A stretch of DNA of 64,000 nucleotides from Diplonema papillatum (lineage: Eukaryota > Euglenozoa > Diplonemea > Diplonemida > Diplonemidae): positions 372,001 through 436,000 of the forward strand of contig JAPJBO010000053.1 in NCBI GenBank assembly GCA_030068145.1, read 5' to 3'. Shown here piece after piece: positions 35,160-45,979 of the stretch. The notes beneath the pieces were generated by a model, which was given only the letters and a program-made list of their open reading frames with translations, did not search any database and had not been told where the DNA came from. The position numbers and the translations under genes were made by a program. Numbering within the stretch: the stretch's first letter is position 1; every line of letters begins with the position of its first letter.

Positions 35160-35260
35160 TTTGTTTGTGCGCACGAGCAGAACTCACCTGTTTTTGGTAA
35201 GTTGCGTGCAGTACACTGCCGACTACTAAATTGTGGATACTATGTGGGAAAGTTGCAGGT
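35160..35260. repeat. Repeat G (GTTTGTGCGCAC...CTACTAA)
   Basis: TTTGTTTGTGCGCACGAGCA, GAACTCACCTG, TTTGGTAAGTT and CCGACTACTAA. Copies lie at 18605-18690 and 37690-37775, with a looser one at 60985-61050. The paired AACTTACC / GGTAAGTT makes a small hairpin. Confidence 0.6.
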
Positions 35261-35574
35261 GCACAGTACTGCAGGAGCATCGCACCTTGCACGCGGCCCC
35301 TTTGAGTCACAAGCCCTTTAGGCGGAACAGCGTCAGCGTGCCAGCGGTATTTTCTGAGTGGAAACGACACGCGGTGTGATTTCTGGCGGCTGGCCCGCGG
35401 CTCAACACGGCGGGCACGCCCGTGCTACAAGACACGGGGGGAAAATGTTTCTTGGGTTTGAAGAGCGCGTGGTGCTTGCACCACTGAGGCCAGGTTATTT
35501 AACCGCGGATTTAGTGAAGGATTGTTCAGGAAACGGTCGCGAGCGAAACCCGACCAGGTCCCCGACACGGGGGG

Positions 35575-35775
35575 ATTACAAGAACGTGCTTGGAATGGGT
35601 ATGCGCTCAACACCGCACTGGTCCCGTCTGCGCCGTGTTTCGGTCCTTTAAGTCACGGACACATAAGGCGGACCATCCTCAGCGCGGAACCTGAGTGTCT
35701 GCAGACAGGACTGCGGTGTGAGTCTGGTTTGTCAGGCGGCTGTTCGAAGCTCGTCACAGCCAGGACCACCCGTGC
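35575..35775. repeat. CACCGCACTGG repeat, copy 2
   Basis: Nearly identical to 12340-12545 over about 200 bp; flanked here by repeated CGACACGGGGGGGA stretches (35565, 35790, 35860). Confidence 0.7.
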
Positions 35776-35997
35776 ATCCAGAGCACAGGCGTCCCCGACA
35801 CGGGGGGGGGAAATCTTAGTTTAATGTTTAGGCAGGACACTGCCTCTCATGCATGGCCGTGCTACAAAACACGGGGGGGAAATCTCAGTTTGGTGTGCAG
35901 GCAGAATCTTGCCTCTCACGTATGTCTGATGCTAGCATCAAGTCTTCGCGGGCATGCAGCGTGTTGTTTCTTTTAGAGTGAAACTTTTGTAGCACAC

Positions 35998-36114
35998 ACA
36001 GTGAAGTCCAGCCCCAGATGGAGCTAAAGAGGGTGCCCCAGTCACACCCGAAAAGCGGGTGGGCCACAACCAAAACGCGAGCAAATGCACACCCGATAAG
36101 CGGGAGTGGTACCC

Positions 36115-36159
<45 letters not shown>

Positions 36160-36390
36160 CGCAAATTATGCAGTTACGCAATGTGTGAGGAAACTGAACC
36201 GCCCAAGTAGGACCTTCTGATCATGATCATTTGCCAAAATTGCCACCTGAAACCCCGTCCTGGAACAGGGCTCAGGGTAGTGCGGTCAACGAAAACTCTA
36301 GTTTCCCTTTCTACTTTCTCCTACTCTCGCGGTGTACGGTTTCATCACCAGCGTTAACTCCAGCTTCCGAAGCTGGACTCCTCCGCGCAG
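35998..36390. repeat. Hairpin repeat split by later sequence
   Basis: GAAGTCCAGCCCCAGATGGA at 36001 and GTTAACTCCAGCTTCCGAAG at 36354 are the two arms of the family seen at 11091-11195. Between them sit a T run (36117-36155) and the segment 36175-36348 that recurs inverted at 61232-61390. Confidence 0.5.
36175..36348. repeat. 170-bp segment, inverted copy of 61232-61390
   Basis: GAACCGCCCAAGTAGGACCT, GATCATGATCATTTGCCAAA and ACTAGTTTCCCTTTC-type stretches match 61232-61390 in reverse complement at about 95% by eye. Confidence 0.8.
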
Positions 36391-36839
36391 CAGACACGCA
36401 GTCGGACAGGGGCAAACTGTTGTCGACATGAGTACCTCAAACACTGCACGAAGGCTCAATCCACCAGACACGTTAACTCAGCTGAAGGAATCGGCGGCGA
36501 GGGGGCAGACAACGGAAAAGACTGAAGACCAAACATAGAAAAAGGAAACTCTGTTGCTGATGGAAAGACACTCGGTAAAGAACGCCACCGGTGGCTGCCA
36601 GAAGTTAAGAAGGAAGCCGCGATCAATGCAGCTATAAAGCGCCGGGGAGGACTTGGAGTACGCTCACCTGAAAGCTCTGGGTTTCAGTTTTAGTTTGTTG
36701 GAGGCTTGTAAAGGCTGCATTAGAGGCTGCATCAACTATTGAGGCAGCTTTCAGCCGTGTTCACATGCCTAGCGTGCTTGTTCCCATTTCCGCCTATCTT
36801 CATCACTTCTTTCCTTTGGAGTGAAACGAAAGTAGTGGT

Positions 36840-36873
36840 TCCTTCCTTCCTTCCTTCCTTTCTTCCTTCCCTT
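36840..36873. repeat. (CCTT)n microsatellite
   Basis: CCTTCCTTCCTTCCTTCCTT followed by broken units. Confidence 0.9.
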
Positions 36874-37044
36874 TCTGCGTTGTATAGGCTTGTTTGCGGG
36901 GGGGTCATCTTCTCCATCCGGCACTGGTCGCCACCTGAGTCACAGTTTGAAAGCCTGTTCCGAGACTCGCTCGCACGGGGAAGTGGCGCGAATCACTTGC
37001 CGCCAAGCATGCAGTGTGCGTGTGTGTGAGTAGGGGGGTGAAAC

Positions 37045-37500
37045 CCCGTGCTTGGAAAGGGTTTTCTCAACGCCGCACCGTGTCCCATCCGCACCGTGTT
37101 TCGGTCCGCTAAGCTACAAACACGGTACGCGAACCATCTGAATCTGAGTGTTCGCCCAGTTGGATAACAATGGTATCTCTTGTTCATTGCTAATACATGT
37201 CCGAAGAATCCAACTCGATTCAACTCCGTGGCCTTAAAACCGCGGGGTCGAGGTGGATACAATTGACCGAGATAAGAACCAACGCTAGCAATAGCAGCGG
37301 TGTGTGGATGAAACAGGTCAATCGAGTGATAGCACACGACTTCAAGCCGGTGCAAGCCCGCAAGAGCTTCTGCCCTGTCAGCTTTTGACGGTAGTGTAGT
37401 GCACTACCGTGGCTGTAACGGGTAGCGGGAAATTGGCAGACAGGACACCAATGCGAAACTGCTTTGCCGGGGAGCTGTTTGTAACTCGTCACAGCCAGGA
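37045..37500. repeat. CACCGCACTGG repeat, diverged and split copy
   Basis: CCGTGCTTGGAAAGGG and CCGCACCGTGTTTCGGTCC at 37050-37110, then after about 260 bp of other sequence GAGCTGTTTGTAACTCGTCA at 37470. The split suggests an insertion at about 37170-37435. Confidence 0.5.
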
Positions 37501-37832
37501 TCTCCCGCGCTACGGGGAGCCCCGAATTTTGTTCCGGCGGCATATATACCGCCCGGCAAAATGTACCCGGAGCCCCAGCCAAAAAAACCCGAAAAGAAAT
37601 TGCAGGATGGGAGCAGCGCGGATTGCAAATTGGCGGTTTACGTCGAGAGTATTTTCTGCGAATCAGGTGCTTGTTCAAAAATTAGTATGGCGCTTTCTTT
37701 TGTTTGTGCGCACTAGCGGAACTTACCTGCTTTGGTAAGTTTCATGTAGTACGCTGCCAACTACTAATTTTTAGAGTTATTGTTCGCTTGAAATTCCGGG
37801 GATTTTAGTACCAACAATGCATTGTTAACACA

Positions 37833-38011
37833 AAAAAAATACTCGAGGGACTGCCTTGTGCTCATTTCGAAGGAGGCTATAGGTTTGTTGAACGCCTACG
37901 CCACTAAACCCAGATTTACCTGTGTTTCGTGTGGGCTACAGCACATTTACCTCCTTTGATCTATCGCAACTGGTAGTCCTCGAGCATTTCCTACAAAGCA
38001 GGTGCTTATAC
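37833..38011 (+). mobile_element. MITE family A, near full-length copy
   Basis: AAAATACTCGAGGGACTGCC to AAAGCAGGTGCTTATAC, with a short deletion in the middle after GGAGGCTATAG. It is followed directly by the ATGTGCAACCGTTGTTCCTG block. Confidence 0.8.
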
Positions 38012-38104
38012 AAAAAGAACATCGCGTGTGTTCCTCTTCATGTGCAACCGTTGTTCCTGAAATGTTCTCTTCGGTACAAAGGAACTATTAAAAAAGGGAT
38101 AATT

Positions 38105-38200
38105 AGCTTATAGCCACCAAGAAACTTTTTATTTAGCTTATAGCCACAAAAAACTTTTTATTTAGCTTATAGCCACAACAAACTTTTTTATTAGCTTCGA
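38105..38200. repeat. TAGCTTATAGCCAC tandem array, left arm
   Basis: Three to four units of about 35 bp (AACTTTTTATTTAGCTTATA then GCCACAA). The reverse complement array is at 41106-41270, and single units at 39604 and 39645. Confidence 0.85.
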
Positions 38201-38204
38201 GCCA

Positions 38205-38435
38205 CATTTTGCAAAACTTTGGTCATTTTTCTGAGTTGGCAAAATTTTGGCCGAAATTTTGGTCGAATTTTTGGTCAAACTTTTGGTCGATTTTTTGGTC
38301 GATTTTTGGTCGATTTGTTTTGGTCAAAATTTTGGCCGAAATTTTGGTCAAAATTTTCGGTCGTTTTTTTGGTCGATTTTTTTGGGTCAAAATTTTGGCC
38401 GAATTTTGGGTCAATTTCTTTGGTCGACAATTAGA
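38205..38435. repeat. AT-rich TTTTGGTCGA array
   Basis: Degenerate units such as AATTTTGGTCGAATTTTTGG. The reverse complement array (AAAATTTTTGACCGA type) is at 39285-39600, so the pair can fold into a long stem around the 38.44-39.28 kb segment. Confidence 0.85.
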
Positions 38436-39284
38436 CTCCAATCCCTGAGAACACACCCATGGCGGATTCGAACCATTTACCCAGCCATTGACTGTGACAA
38501 CTGTGCGATTTGGATTCGAACTCAAGTTTCCAATTTCAAGTTGCAAGTTTTAAGCTTCAATGTGTGGGATACGTTTGGGTAGCGTCTAATCTCATCCCAT
38601 TTCAACTTTGCTTAGGTCTCGTTTACTTGGACCCCCTTTCTGCCGATTTGCGACTGCCGACTTGCGGCGCAACACTTTGGCAACCATTGCGTTGTTAACT
38701 CTCTTGACCTCCAACAACCTTCTTCGTCAGCGAGTTCGTGGCGGTGTTCGTGACAGGGACTATCAGATTCCTGCAACCCGGCGGCATCTGGACGGCCGTA
38801 GTGGGAGCAAGGGGTGCAACACGCTAAAAGACTGGAAGTACCGGGCATAAATGTTGCGAGCATACGGGTGCTGAAAGAGAAACCGGGAAACATGATACAT
38901 AGCTCGCAGAGTTCAGACCAGAGTACTTTTCGATGACACTCTCTTTAACGCAAACGGCGGCAAGCTCTTTGTGGACGATTTTTCAAGTCGGTTCTTATGT
39001 AGCCTTCGGGCGTAAACACACGTGGGTGACCTATCTAGACTGTTTCGAGTATCAGACTCCAAAAATTCAAGCAATGATAAGATGATACGACGTGGTGGTG
39101 TTTCGAGTGATGAGATGATAAGACGTGGAGAAGGTTGGACTCGCTCCGGGTGGGCCCGAAAACCCCTACCTGCAGCGAAGATGAACGTGTGCAAATAGGT
39201 GTGGCCACTCCAGTAGCTGGCACAGCACGGCAAAGGGTTTTCTGGGTTCGAATTCCGTGTGTGATTTTTCTCAGATTGGCTAAC
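38436..39284. other. Unique segment inside the palindromic arrays
   Basis: No gene seen. GGATTCGAACC at 38464 and 38513 resembles a tRNA B-box, but the flanks cannot form a cloverleaf. Confidence 0.4.
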
Positions 39285-39600
39285 AATTGACCAACTTTTT
39301 TGACCAAAATTTTTGACCGATTTTTAGAGTGAAAGTTCGCTTGAAACTCCGGGGTTTTTCTTGAACAAATTTTTTGGCCAAAATCTTTTGACCAAGAAAA
39401 TTTGACCCAAAATCTTGGCCAAAATTTTTTGACCGATTTTTTTTGACCAACATTTTTGGCCAACATTTTTGGCCAAAATTTTGACCGATTTTTTTTGACG
39501 ATTTTTTTTGACCCAAAATTTTTGACCGATTTTTTTTGACCAAATTTTTTGGCCAATTTTTTGACCAAAAAATTTTGACCAAAAAGTTCGACCAAGTTTT
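39285..39600. repeat. AT-rich TTTTGACCAA array
   Basis: Inverted partner of 38205-38435. A copy of repeat B (TTAGAGTGAAAGTTCGCTTG) interrupts it at 39325-39360. Confidence 0.85.
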
Positions 39601-39603
39601 CAC

Positions 39604-41110
39604 CAGGTGGCTATAAGCTAAAAAAAAAAGTTTCAGGACCTCCTGGCTATAAGGGTAGGCGGTTTTTTTTTTTTGGCCCATGTCCGTCGGCCCACAGAAA
39701 TTTACGCGCGCGCGCGCAAAAAAAAAACTTTTCAGAAAAAAAAAACTTTTGCCACAAGACTTTCTGCTACTGGATGTCACACCGTATGTACCGGCTACAC
39801 ACCGCTTCATACCGTGTGTACCGGCTACACACCGCTTCACACCGTATGCCGGCTACACACCGCTTCACACCGTATGTACCGGCTCTACCTACCGCTTTAC
39901 ACCGTATGAACCGGCTCTACCTACCGCTTCACACCGTATGAACCGGCTCTACCTACCGCTTCACACCGTATGTACCGGCTCTACCTACCGCTTCACACCG
40001 TATGTACCGGCTCTACCAACCGCTTCACACCGTATGTACCGGCTCTACCTACCGCTTCACACCGTATGTACCGGCTCTACCTACCGCTTCACACCGTATG
40101 TACCGGCTCTACCTACCGCTTCACACCGTATGTACCGGCTATACTACTGGCCGGTCCGCTGTTGGCACTTTTGTGCCCGTTGTTGGTGGAATTCCTGGAC
40201 GATGAGCTCAAAGATGAATGTGGTGAGCTTGATGTGTCCGAGGGGTTGCGGTGGCAGTCTAGAGTTCAACAGTTCCATAGTCGAAGGCTGCAGAGGATCG
40301 GGTTTAAACTCGAGATCGCGGTTCGCCGGGTACGCCGCGAACGATAAAGCAGTGAACCAGAGGACTGTCGATTGTGCGGGTGTCCGTCAATCTTGTATCT
40401 CTCTTCTGACATGCCCCATTGCGATGTCACGGTCCGAGTGCCGTTTTCTTCGCAAATATACCTCGGCACAAGCATTGCCGCCGGTCACTATGTCGCAAGC
40501 ACCGCGAACGCATCGCTTGCCCTGCGTCCTTTTAATGCCTCCTCAGTCGAGTCTCAGATACGTCCCTACTAGTAGCTGCTCCAGGCGTCGGAAGGCATAG
40601 ACGCGTGCACTGCCCGCGGACTGGTTCTGTGTGATAATCGCACCACAGCGGCAAAAAAACCCCCCGACATGCCTTGCCGGTAAAACCGCGCACGGTTTCG
40701 AGGCTGAGGCTGTGCTTGTATCCCGCGTGCTTCGACTGCGTCCAGCAGGAGCTGGCTAAAGCTACGCAAATCTTGCTGTTTAGATTGGCACCAACGTCAA
40801 AGTATCACGATATTGCTTGCCCAGCGCACCAACCCAGCACCGGGCATAGTCGGCTTCAAAGTCAATACACACTGAGGTAAACAACGTCTACGCGATTTGC
40901 ATCGCCGTGAAGTATCGGTGTGATGAACAGGTTTTCGACTTTTCCCGAGCCGGACACGCTCGTGACTACGCCTGCAGTCGCTCTCACGACCGGTTCCAAT
41001 GCACAGATCCCAAAAGTTTTTTTTTTGCAAAAGTTTTTTTTTTCCGGGGGGTTCCAAAAATTTACGCGCGCGCGGACATGGGCCAAAAAAAAAAAACCGC
41101 CTACCCTAAG
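39604..41110. mobile_element. Putative TIR element with 100-150-bp ends
   Basis: The left arm (39604-39765: GGCTATAAG, GGTAGGCGGTTTTTT, TTGGCCCATGTCCG, AAATTTACGCGCGCGCG, AAAACTTTT) is matched in inverted order at 41015-41120. The interior has the 32-bp tandem array and about 860 bp of unassigned DNA. Minus frames at 40797-41086 look protein-like (GVVTSVSGSGKVENLFITPI) but no domain is known to me. Confidence 0.6.
39776..40146. repeat. 32-bp tandem repeat, about 12 units
   Basis: Later units are a fixed 32 bp (CACACCGTATGTACCGGCTC then TACCTACCGCTT); the first three are 28-30 bp with TACACACCGCTT. Because 32 is not a multiple of three, the repeating peptides in each frame are by-products. 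Confidence 0.95.
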
Positions 41111-41270
41111 CTAAATAAAAAGTTTTTTGTGGCTATAAGCTAAATAAAAAGTTTTTTGTGGCTATAAGCTAAATAAAAAGATTCGAAAGTGCTATAAGCT
41201 AATTAAAAAGTTTTACTTTAGGTGGCTATAAGCTAAATAAAAAGTTAGCAGGTGGCTATTAGATAAAAAG
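41106..41270. repeat. GGCTATAAGCTAAATAAAAA tandem array, right arm
   Basis: Five to six units of about 32 bp; inverted partner of 38105-38200. Confidence 0.85.
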
Positions 41271-41451
41271 CCCTAAAAAAAAAGGAAACGAAACTGTAAA
41301 ATGAAACGTTCGCCTCCACGGGAGCACCGTGGAGGCCATGGGCTAGGTAACGAGCAAGCGAAACTCCGATACCGGCTGCTATATTGGGTACGAACTTGCC
41401 GCTGGCAACGATTGCAACCGTCGCGAGTTGGGCCAGAGAAAAAAGCGCGTC

Positions 41452-41646
41452 AAAATCCTCGAGGGGCTGCCTTGTGCTCATTTCGAAGAAGGCTAGAGGG
41501 GGAGAAACAATACAACCACAAAATGGGTCTTTTTTGTTGTGATTCTTACGCCCGCCACTGAACCCAGACTACAGCACATTTACCTCCTTTGATTTTTTGC
41601 AGCTGGCAGCCTCCTCAAGTATTTCCTACAAAGCAGGTGCTTGTAC
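41452..41646 (+). mobile_element. MITE family A, near full-length copy
   Basis: Starts AAAATCCTCGAGGGGCTGCC and ends AAAGCAGGTGCTTGTAC. The inverted ends are kept; the CCTGTGTTTCG segment in the middle is lost. Confidence 0.8.
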
Positions 41647-41659
41647 AAAAAAAGTGACC

Positions 41660-43165
41660 CTTTTCACAGCCACAACTGATCTAACGAGACCAGCTCGTGG
41701 AGAAAACGTGGGGTGGAACATAACGTCTGGCAGACAGGAAAAACATGGGTCAAGACCTTCGCAAACAAAAGTGAAAGAAGTGCGTAGTTTTGTTTTATTC
41801 TTTTACTTGGTAGTTGTCGATAACTAACAAGTAAACGAAGTTCTGAACGAGCCTACACCCGAAGCAACAAAAAATCAGGAGCTCGCCATAATTTGTGTAG
41901 GACTCGGATTGAGCACCACCATAGACCAACGAGCCTCATCTGCTCCCGTCCGTGGCACCATTTCTAGCCGATATCTCCTACAGTTGCTCAAACACAGTCA
42001 AAGACAGAGTCCGATGCGACCACTGGTTGAGCTATTGCCAAACGCCTCTCGACAGCCGGAACTTGCTTGTCGTAGGTGTGCAACAGTTTTCGTTCAGCAT
42101 GGTGTCACTCGTCAGCAGCTTCCCGTCTGGCTGTTGCCCTCAATGGTCGCTATCTCGTGGCTATCCTGCGCAGATGGGGGGAAGGTTAGTCAAGCGATTT
42201 CCGCAAACCTTCTTTCTCTTGTCATTTTTGTCCGGCACAGAGGAAAGCAACCAACCACGGTACACGCTATGACGATGGACCGGAAAACTAGTTTTCTGGT
42301 TAGTAAGCGAGCCACTGCACTGTAGCGGCAAGTTACTGCGTTGCAATTGTACTTCGACTTGCACGTCCTTCCCAGTCTTTAATACTTCTTTTTCGTTTTC
42401 CCTTTTGGATTACAGGGTAAAAGCTTCCGTTTTCCGACAGTTTGCGTAGCGGGTTCCAGTTCGTATCACATGGCCACGTGGACTTGCTGTGCTGGGGGTT
42501 TTCCTGCACCGCCGGTAGAGGCGCGGAAGCTAGAGTGGCCGCCTATGACGAAAGCCTGCACTTTCAGGCTTGCACGGGACATTATTACCCCCTGGGGCCT
42601 GGGCCGTAATATATTTCAAGGGTGGGGTTTCAATTTTGCGCAGTGACTACGCAGGTGGCACAACCCGGAGAAGCCCGTGCGGCAGGGAGTGGAGACGAGG
42701 TGATGCAAGACGAAGGGGAAGCGCGAAGTGACCCAGCCGGACGGACACGTACACTTCCACTGCCACTAACGACGAGGATGCTCCGTACTGCATGCGACCC
42801 CAAAATACCAAGGGCCCTACACAGTGGACCGGTCAGGCTCTCTCCACGGTACGTCGCCTGTACCTACCTCGTCGAGCTGTTTTTTTGTTACGACTGTTTC
42901 TTGTGCTCCGCGGTCGGGGGGGGGTCGTTGTATAATGGTTTAGCTTGAAGGGAATTGGAAAGGTTGAAAAAGGTGGGGGGGGTTGGAGCTGCGGCACTGC
43001 TGCCCTTCGTGTGTCTGCTACGCGTCAAAACGAGAAGAGAGCGGCTGTGAATAAAAATTTATATGGCTGGTGTTATCCGACAGGCCCACACCCAAGTCCT
43101 ACAGAAATCTTTTATCTTCACTATGGTGGCACGACTTTGTACTGTGCAGGCTAAGAAGACGTAGG
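41660..43165. other. No gene recognised
   Basis: Plus frames up to 138 codons (41909-42325) lack any known domain, and the alternative frame 41952-42272 is equally open. No repeats of the families above were seen, so this is the least repetitive intergenic stretch in the middle of the window. Confidence 0.4.
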
Positions 43166-43570
43166 CAGCGTGTTTTGGTGGTTGATCAGAATTCCTTACC
43201 CGAATATACACAGGGTAAATACAAGTGAGAAAACGATCACCCGGCACGCACAAACAAAACGAAGCGCCTGTCTTTTTTGCCTAGGGTATGAGAAAACACA
43301 CAGAAGAACTGTGACACCTACCCAACTCATACAGAAGTCCTATATTTGCGTGTTTGGATAACACCAATGACAGTTGCGAAAGGAAACCCTTCCGGTGCGG
43401 GGATGCTCCGCTGTGTCAGGTGGCGGCAGCCACGCGGAATAGACAGGCACTGCGTTTTGTTCGTGCGTGTGCCGGTGATCGTCGAGCGCCGGGCCGAATG
43501 TTGATCGACTTCTCCCTTCTTTCTTTTTCGGGTCAGGAACTATGACGGGTCAACCACCAAAAACACGCTG
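43166..43570. mobile_element. MITE N, full copy with about 110-bp inverted arms
   Basis: Starts CAGCGTGTTTTGGTGGTTGA and ends TCAACCACCAAAAACACGCTG. Inverted similarity continues inward through the ACGCACAAACAAAACG / CGTTTTGTTCGTGCGTG blocks to about 43275 and 43440. Related partial copies: 18130-18252 and 29135-29213. No target duplication identified. Confidence 0.8.
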
Positions 43571-45200
43571 ACCACGCCTTCTCAGCCTTCACGATACCCG
43601 CAGAGCCCCACCCCGCTAGATTGTTGGTTCGAAAGAAACAAACGTGCGAAGACGTAGTTTCCTGCTTACACGGAACACTGCCACTCATGACAGGCCTGAT
43701 GCAGCATCAAGTCCAGGTGGGTCATCCGTCTTGCGGCCAATGTCGCATGATGTATCATTTTCGCATGCAACGCGAACGGCCGCAGACAACCCTGCAAGCT
43801 ACTCATGCTGGAAGACAGACGACGCGCATCCGCTGGGAAGACGCTGCTCCCTTGTGGGGTTAGGGTCTTCGGATAGTAGCTTATCCGTTTCCAGCGACAA
43901 ACGGGCTTCGGCTCGCGAATCCTCGTTTGGAGACACCAGTCAGGTGGGGAGTTTGGCTGGGGCGAATGGCACACAGCCGTGTAAGTCGGAAAGTTGAGAC
44001 GAGAGGCACTGGTTCACCTGCGTTGCAAAGAAATGGCGGGCATGCAGGCTCTAATTTTTTCACTGAAATGAACCGTCAAACTGTGTTTCAGCGGGCCAAT
44101 ATTTTGGGCACTGTCAAAATCATGCACACAGTGCAAGATTCCGGACCGATCGTTTGCACGAGGCAGCTTCTGGTAAGCAGGACTGGCGACGTGGGATGAA
44201 CCGAGAGCTGACTTAAGGTGTCCGAGTGACGGCACATGGATCCCACAAAGGGTGTCGGTTCATCTTGACAGCAGGACGGTGGCCATGGAAGTCGGCATCC
44301 AGTAATGAGTGTGCTACAACTCACCTGCCGAATGCACCGGTTGTGAAAGTGGCTGATGCTCAAGCGATCCCGCGTTCTGCCCGTGGAACCTCGACAAGGT
44401 GGCCCAACGCCCCAGGAGTTTAGAGGCATGCGAGTATAGTACGGCCCTCGAGACCCCGTCTCTCCTTCCCCAGCGAGCGACAGCGATTCAGCAACTCTTG
44501 TCCCACCAAAACGCTGCAAAACGTGGCAATCTCGAAGCGTGCAAAGCATCCCGGTTAAGCAGCGCAACGCTCACGGAACACGAAGTGGGCTTCCCATCCA
44601 CCCACGGACGAGTCCTGCACGTCCTCGACGGCTGAGGCTGACTCCCCTTGGCTGGCAAGATAGCGGACCGGCAATTTTTTTTTCGCAAAGGCCCCAACGA
44701 CGCTGCGCGTGCCTGAGCCTCAATTTCTCTTTTGCACCTGTGTGGTCGAGAGAAAGAAGATGTGCCTTCGCCCTTTTCACTACCGTTTACCCCAACTATT
44801 GCGCTGACGCGTTTTGTGCTTCCGGCGAGCATCTACTGTTTCTGATGGTCCGTATTTGGCCTCTCTTCGCGTAGGTGTTCCCCTTTCGCCTCGTGTTGGA
44901 GATCACCACGTGGAGCACAGACTGAAATGATCGTCAGTAGTAGTTGGTGTTACTTCGTGTGCAAGCTTACGTTTTTAGGACACAGTTGTCCTCGTCCCGA
45001 GAAAAGAAAAGGAAAAAAGGACTTTTGTGTTTCCGACGACGGACGTCAGTTCGACATTCCTTCAATGCGTTGGCAAGCGAGGGTGGATATACGATGTTGC
45101 TGAGGCCGGAGTCTATCGTGTAGCCCCGACAGAAGCTTGAGGTGGTTATTGTAATTTTTGGCGTTTCCCCAACCACAGCCTCCCACGCACCGCATTTAGA
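43571..45200. other. No gene recognised
   Basis: Several frames of 80-160 codons on both strands, none with a known domain and most overlapping in antisense. No simple repeats. Confidence 0.4.
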
Positions 45201-45204
45201 CTAC

Positions 45205-45345
45205 ATCTCCTGGAACTGCATCGAATTGCCTGCCGCTGTTCATTGTAGCGAATCGAGGTCCACCGTCCACCACGGTCTATCAGGTCCATCCCTATCCCCT
45301 GGAGCTGCATAGAACTGCCTGCAGCTGTCGGGATAGCTACGGGAT
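45205..45345. repeat. Repeat P (CCTGGAACTGCATCGAATTGC), partner of 50520-50785
   Basis: Two tandem degenerate units of about 75-90 bp: CTGGAACTGCATCGAATTGC, GGTCCACCACGGTC, CCATCCCTATCCCCTGGAGC. Two to three related units lie at 50520-50785 on the far side of the flippase gene. Confidence 0.7.
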
Positions 45346-45507
45346 GTTCATCCCGTACAAGCGTTCGGTATCGTCGGAGACGATCCCCAAATGGGGGGAA
45401 GGGGGGTGCTTGATCAGAAAGATTCTGACAAGGTACGACCACAGCAGGGACGCTCAGACAAAGGCTTCCAGGATGGGTTTGAGCCCTCTCACAATATTTC
45501 TGCCCAG

Positions 45508-45968
45508 AAACACCCCCCCCCGGCATACGCAAACCGGATCACGACGATCGACCTGTCGAACAACAAGATCAAGGACCTTGCCTTCATCCGTGACTTCCCG
45601 AATCTAGAGGACCTGATCCTCGACGGCAACGAAGTCACGCACACTGTAGTACCCGCAGCTTCCTAGCTTAGCAACTTCCCCGCCCACGCGAAGCTGCGGT
45701 GCCAAGAACCGGATCGGCCGACGGGAAGAGCGGCGGCGGCACGATGGCGCTCGACCGGATCTGCATCAGCTACCCGCGCCTCGCGTTCCTCTCCCTCCTG
45801 CACAACCCGGGGTGCACGAGCGAGCTGTCCGGCTGCAGCGCGATGGAGGCCGACGCGTTTCGGTCGTTCTACATCGCGAAGTTCCCCGACCTCAAGTTCC
45901 TCGACTCCAGCCCCATCACGGGGAGGCCGACCGCGAGGAGGCCCATCCTTCCACAGGCAATTTTGTAA
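45508..45968 (+). pseudogene. Decayed leucine-rich-repeat gene fragment (LRMDA-like)
   Basis: The plus strand encodes clear LRR sequence: RITTIDLSNNKIKDLAFIRD then FPNLEDLILDGNEVT (45535-45640), a piece NFPAHAKLR after an in-frame stop near 45664, a piece KNRIG in a second frame, and ICISYPRLAFLSLLHNPGC to IAKFPDLKFLDSSPITG in a third (45747-45930). The C-terminal pattern (LxxLKFLDxxPIT) matches small LRR proteins such as the melanocyte differentiation-associated LRR protein, which act as protein-binding scaffolds. The N-terminal part is absent; TTTCTGCCCAG at 45497-45507 could be a splice acceptor. A stop and at least two frame changes argue for decay, although assembly indels could produce the same picture. 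It faces the flippase gene tail to tail. Confidence 0.6.
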
Positions 45969-45979
45969 GATCCGCGATT

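Noticed and set aside
38450-38530. Possible tRNA with GGTTCGAATCC box
   Set aside because: No acceptor or anticodon stem can be formed around either box.
39680-40600. A 306-codon frame with repeated TASHRMYRLYLP
   Set aside because: It is translation of the 32-bp minisatellite; the unit is not a multiple of three and all frames repeat.
41909-42325. Possible small gene
   Set aside because: Two frames are equally open and neither has recognisable features; not reported as coding.
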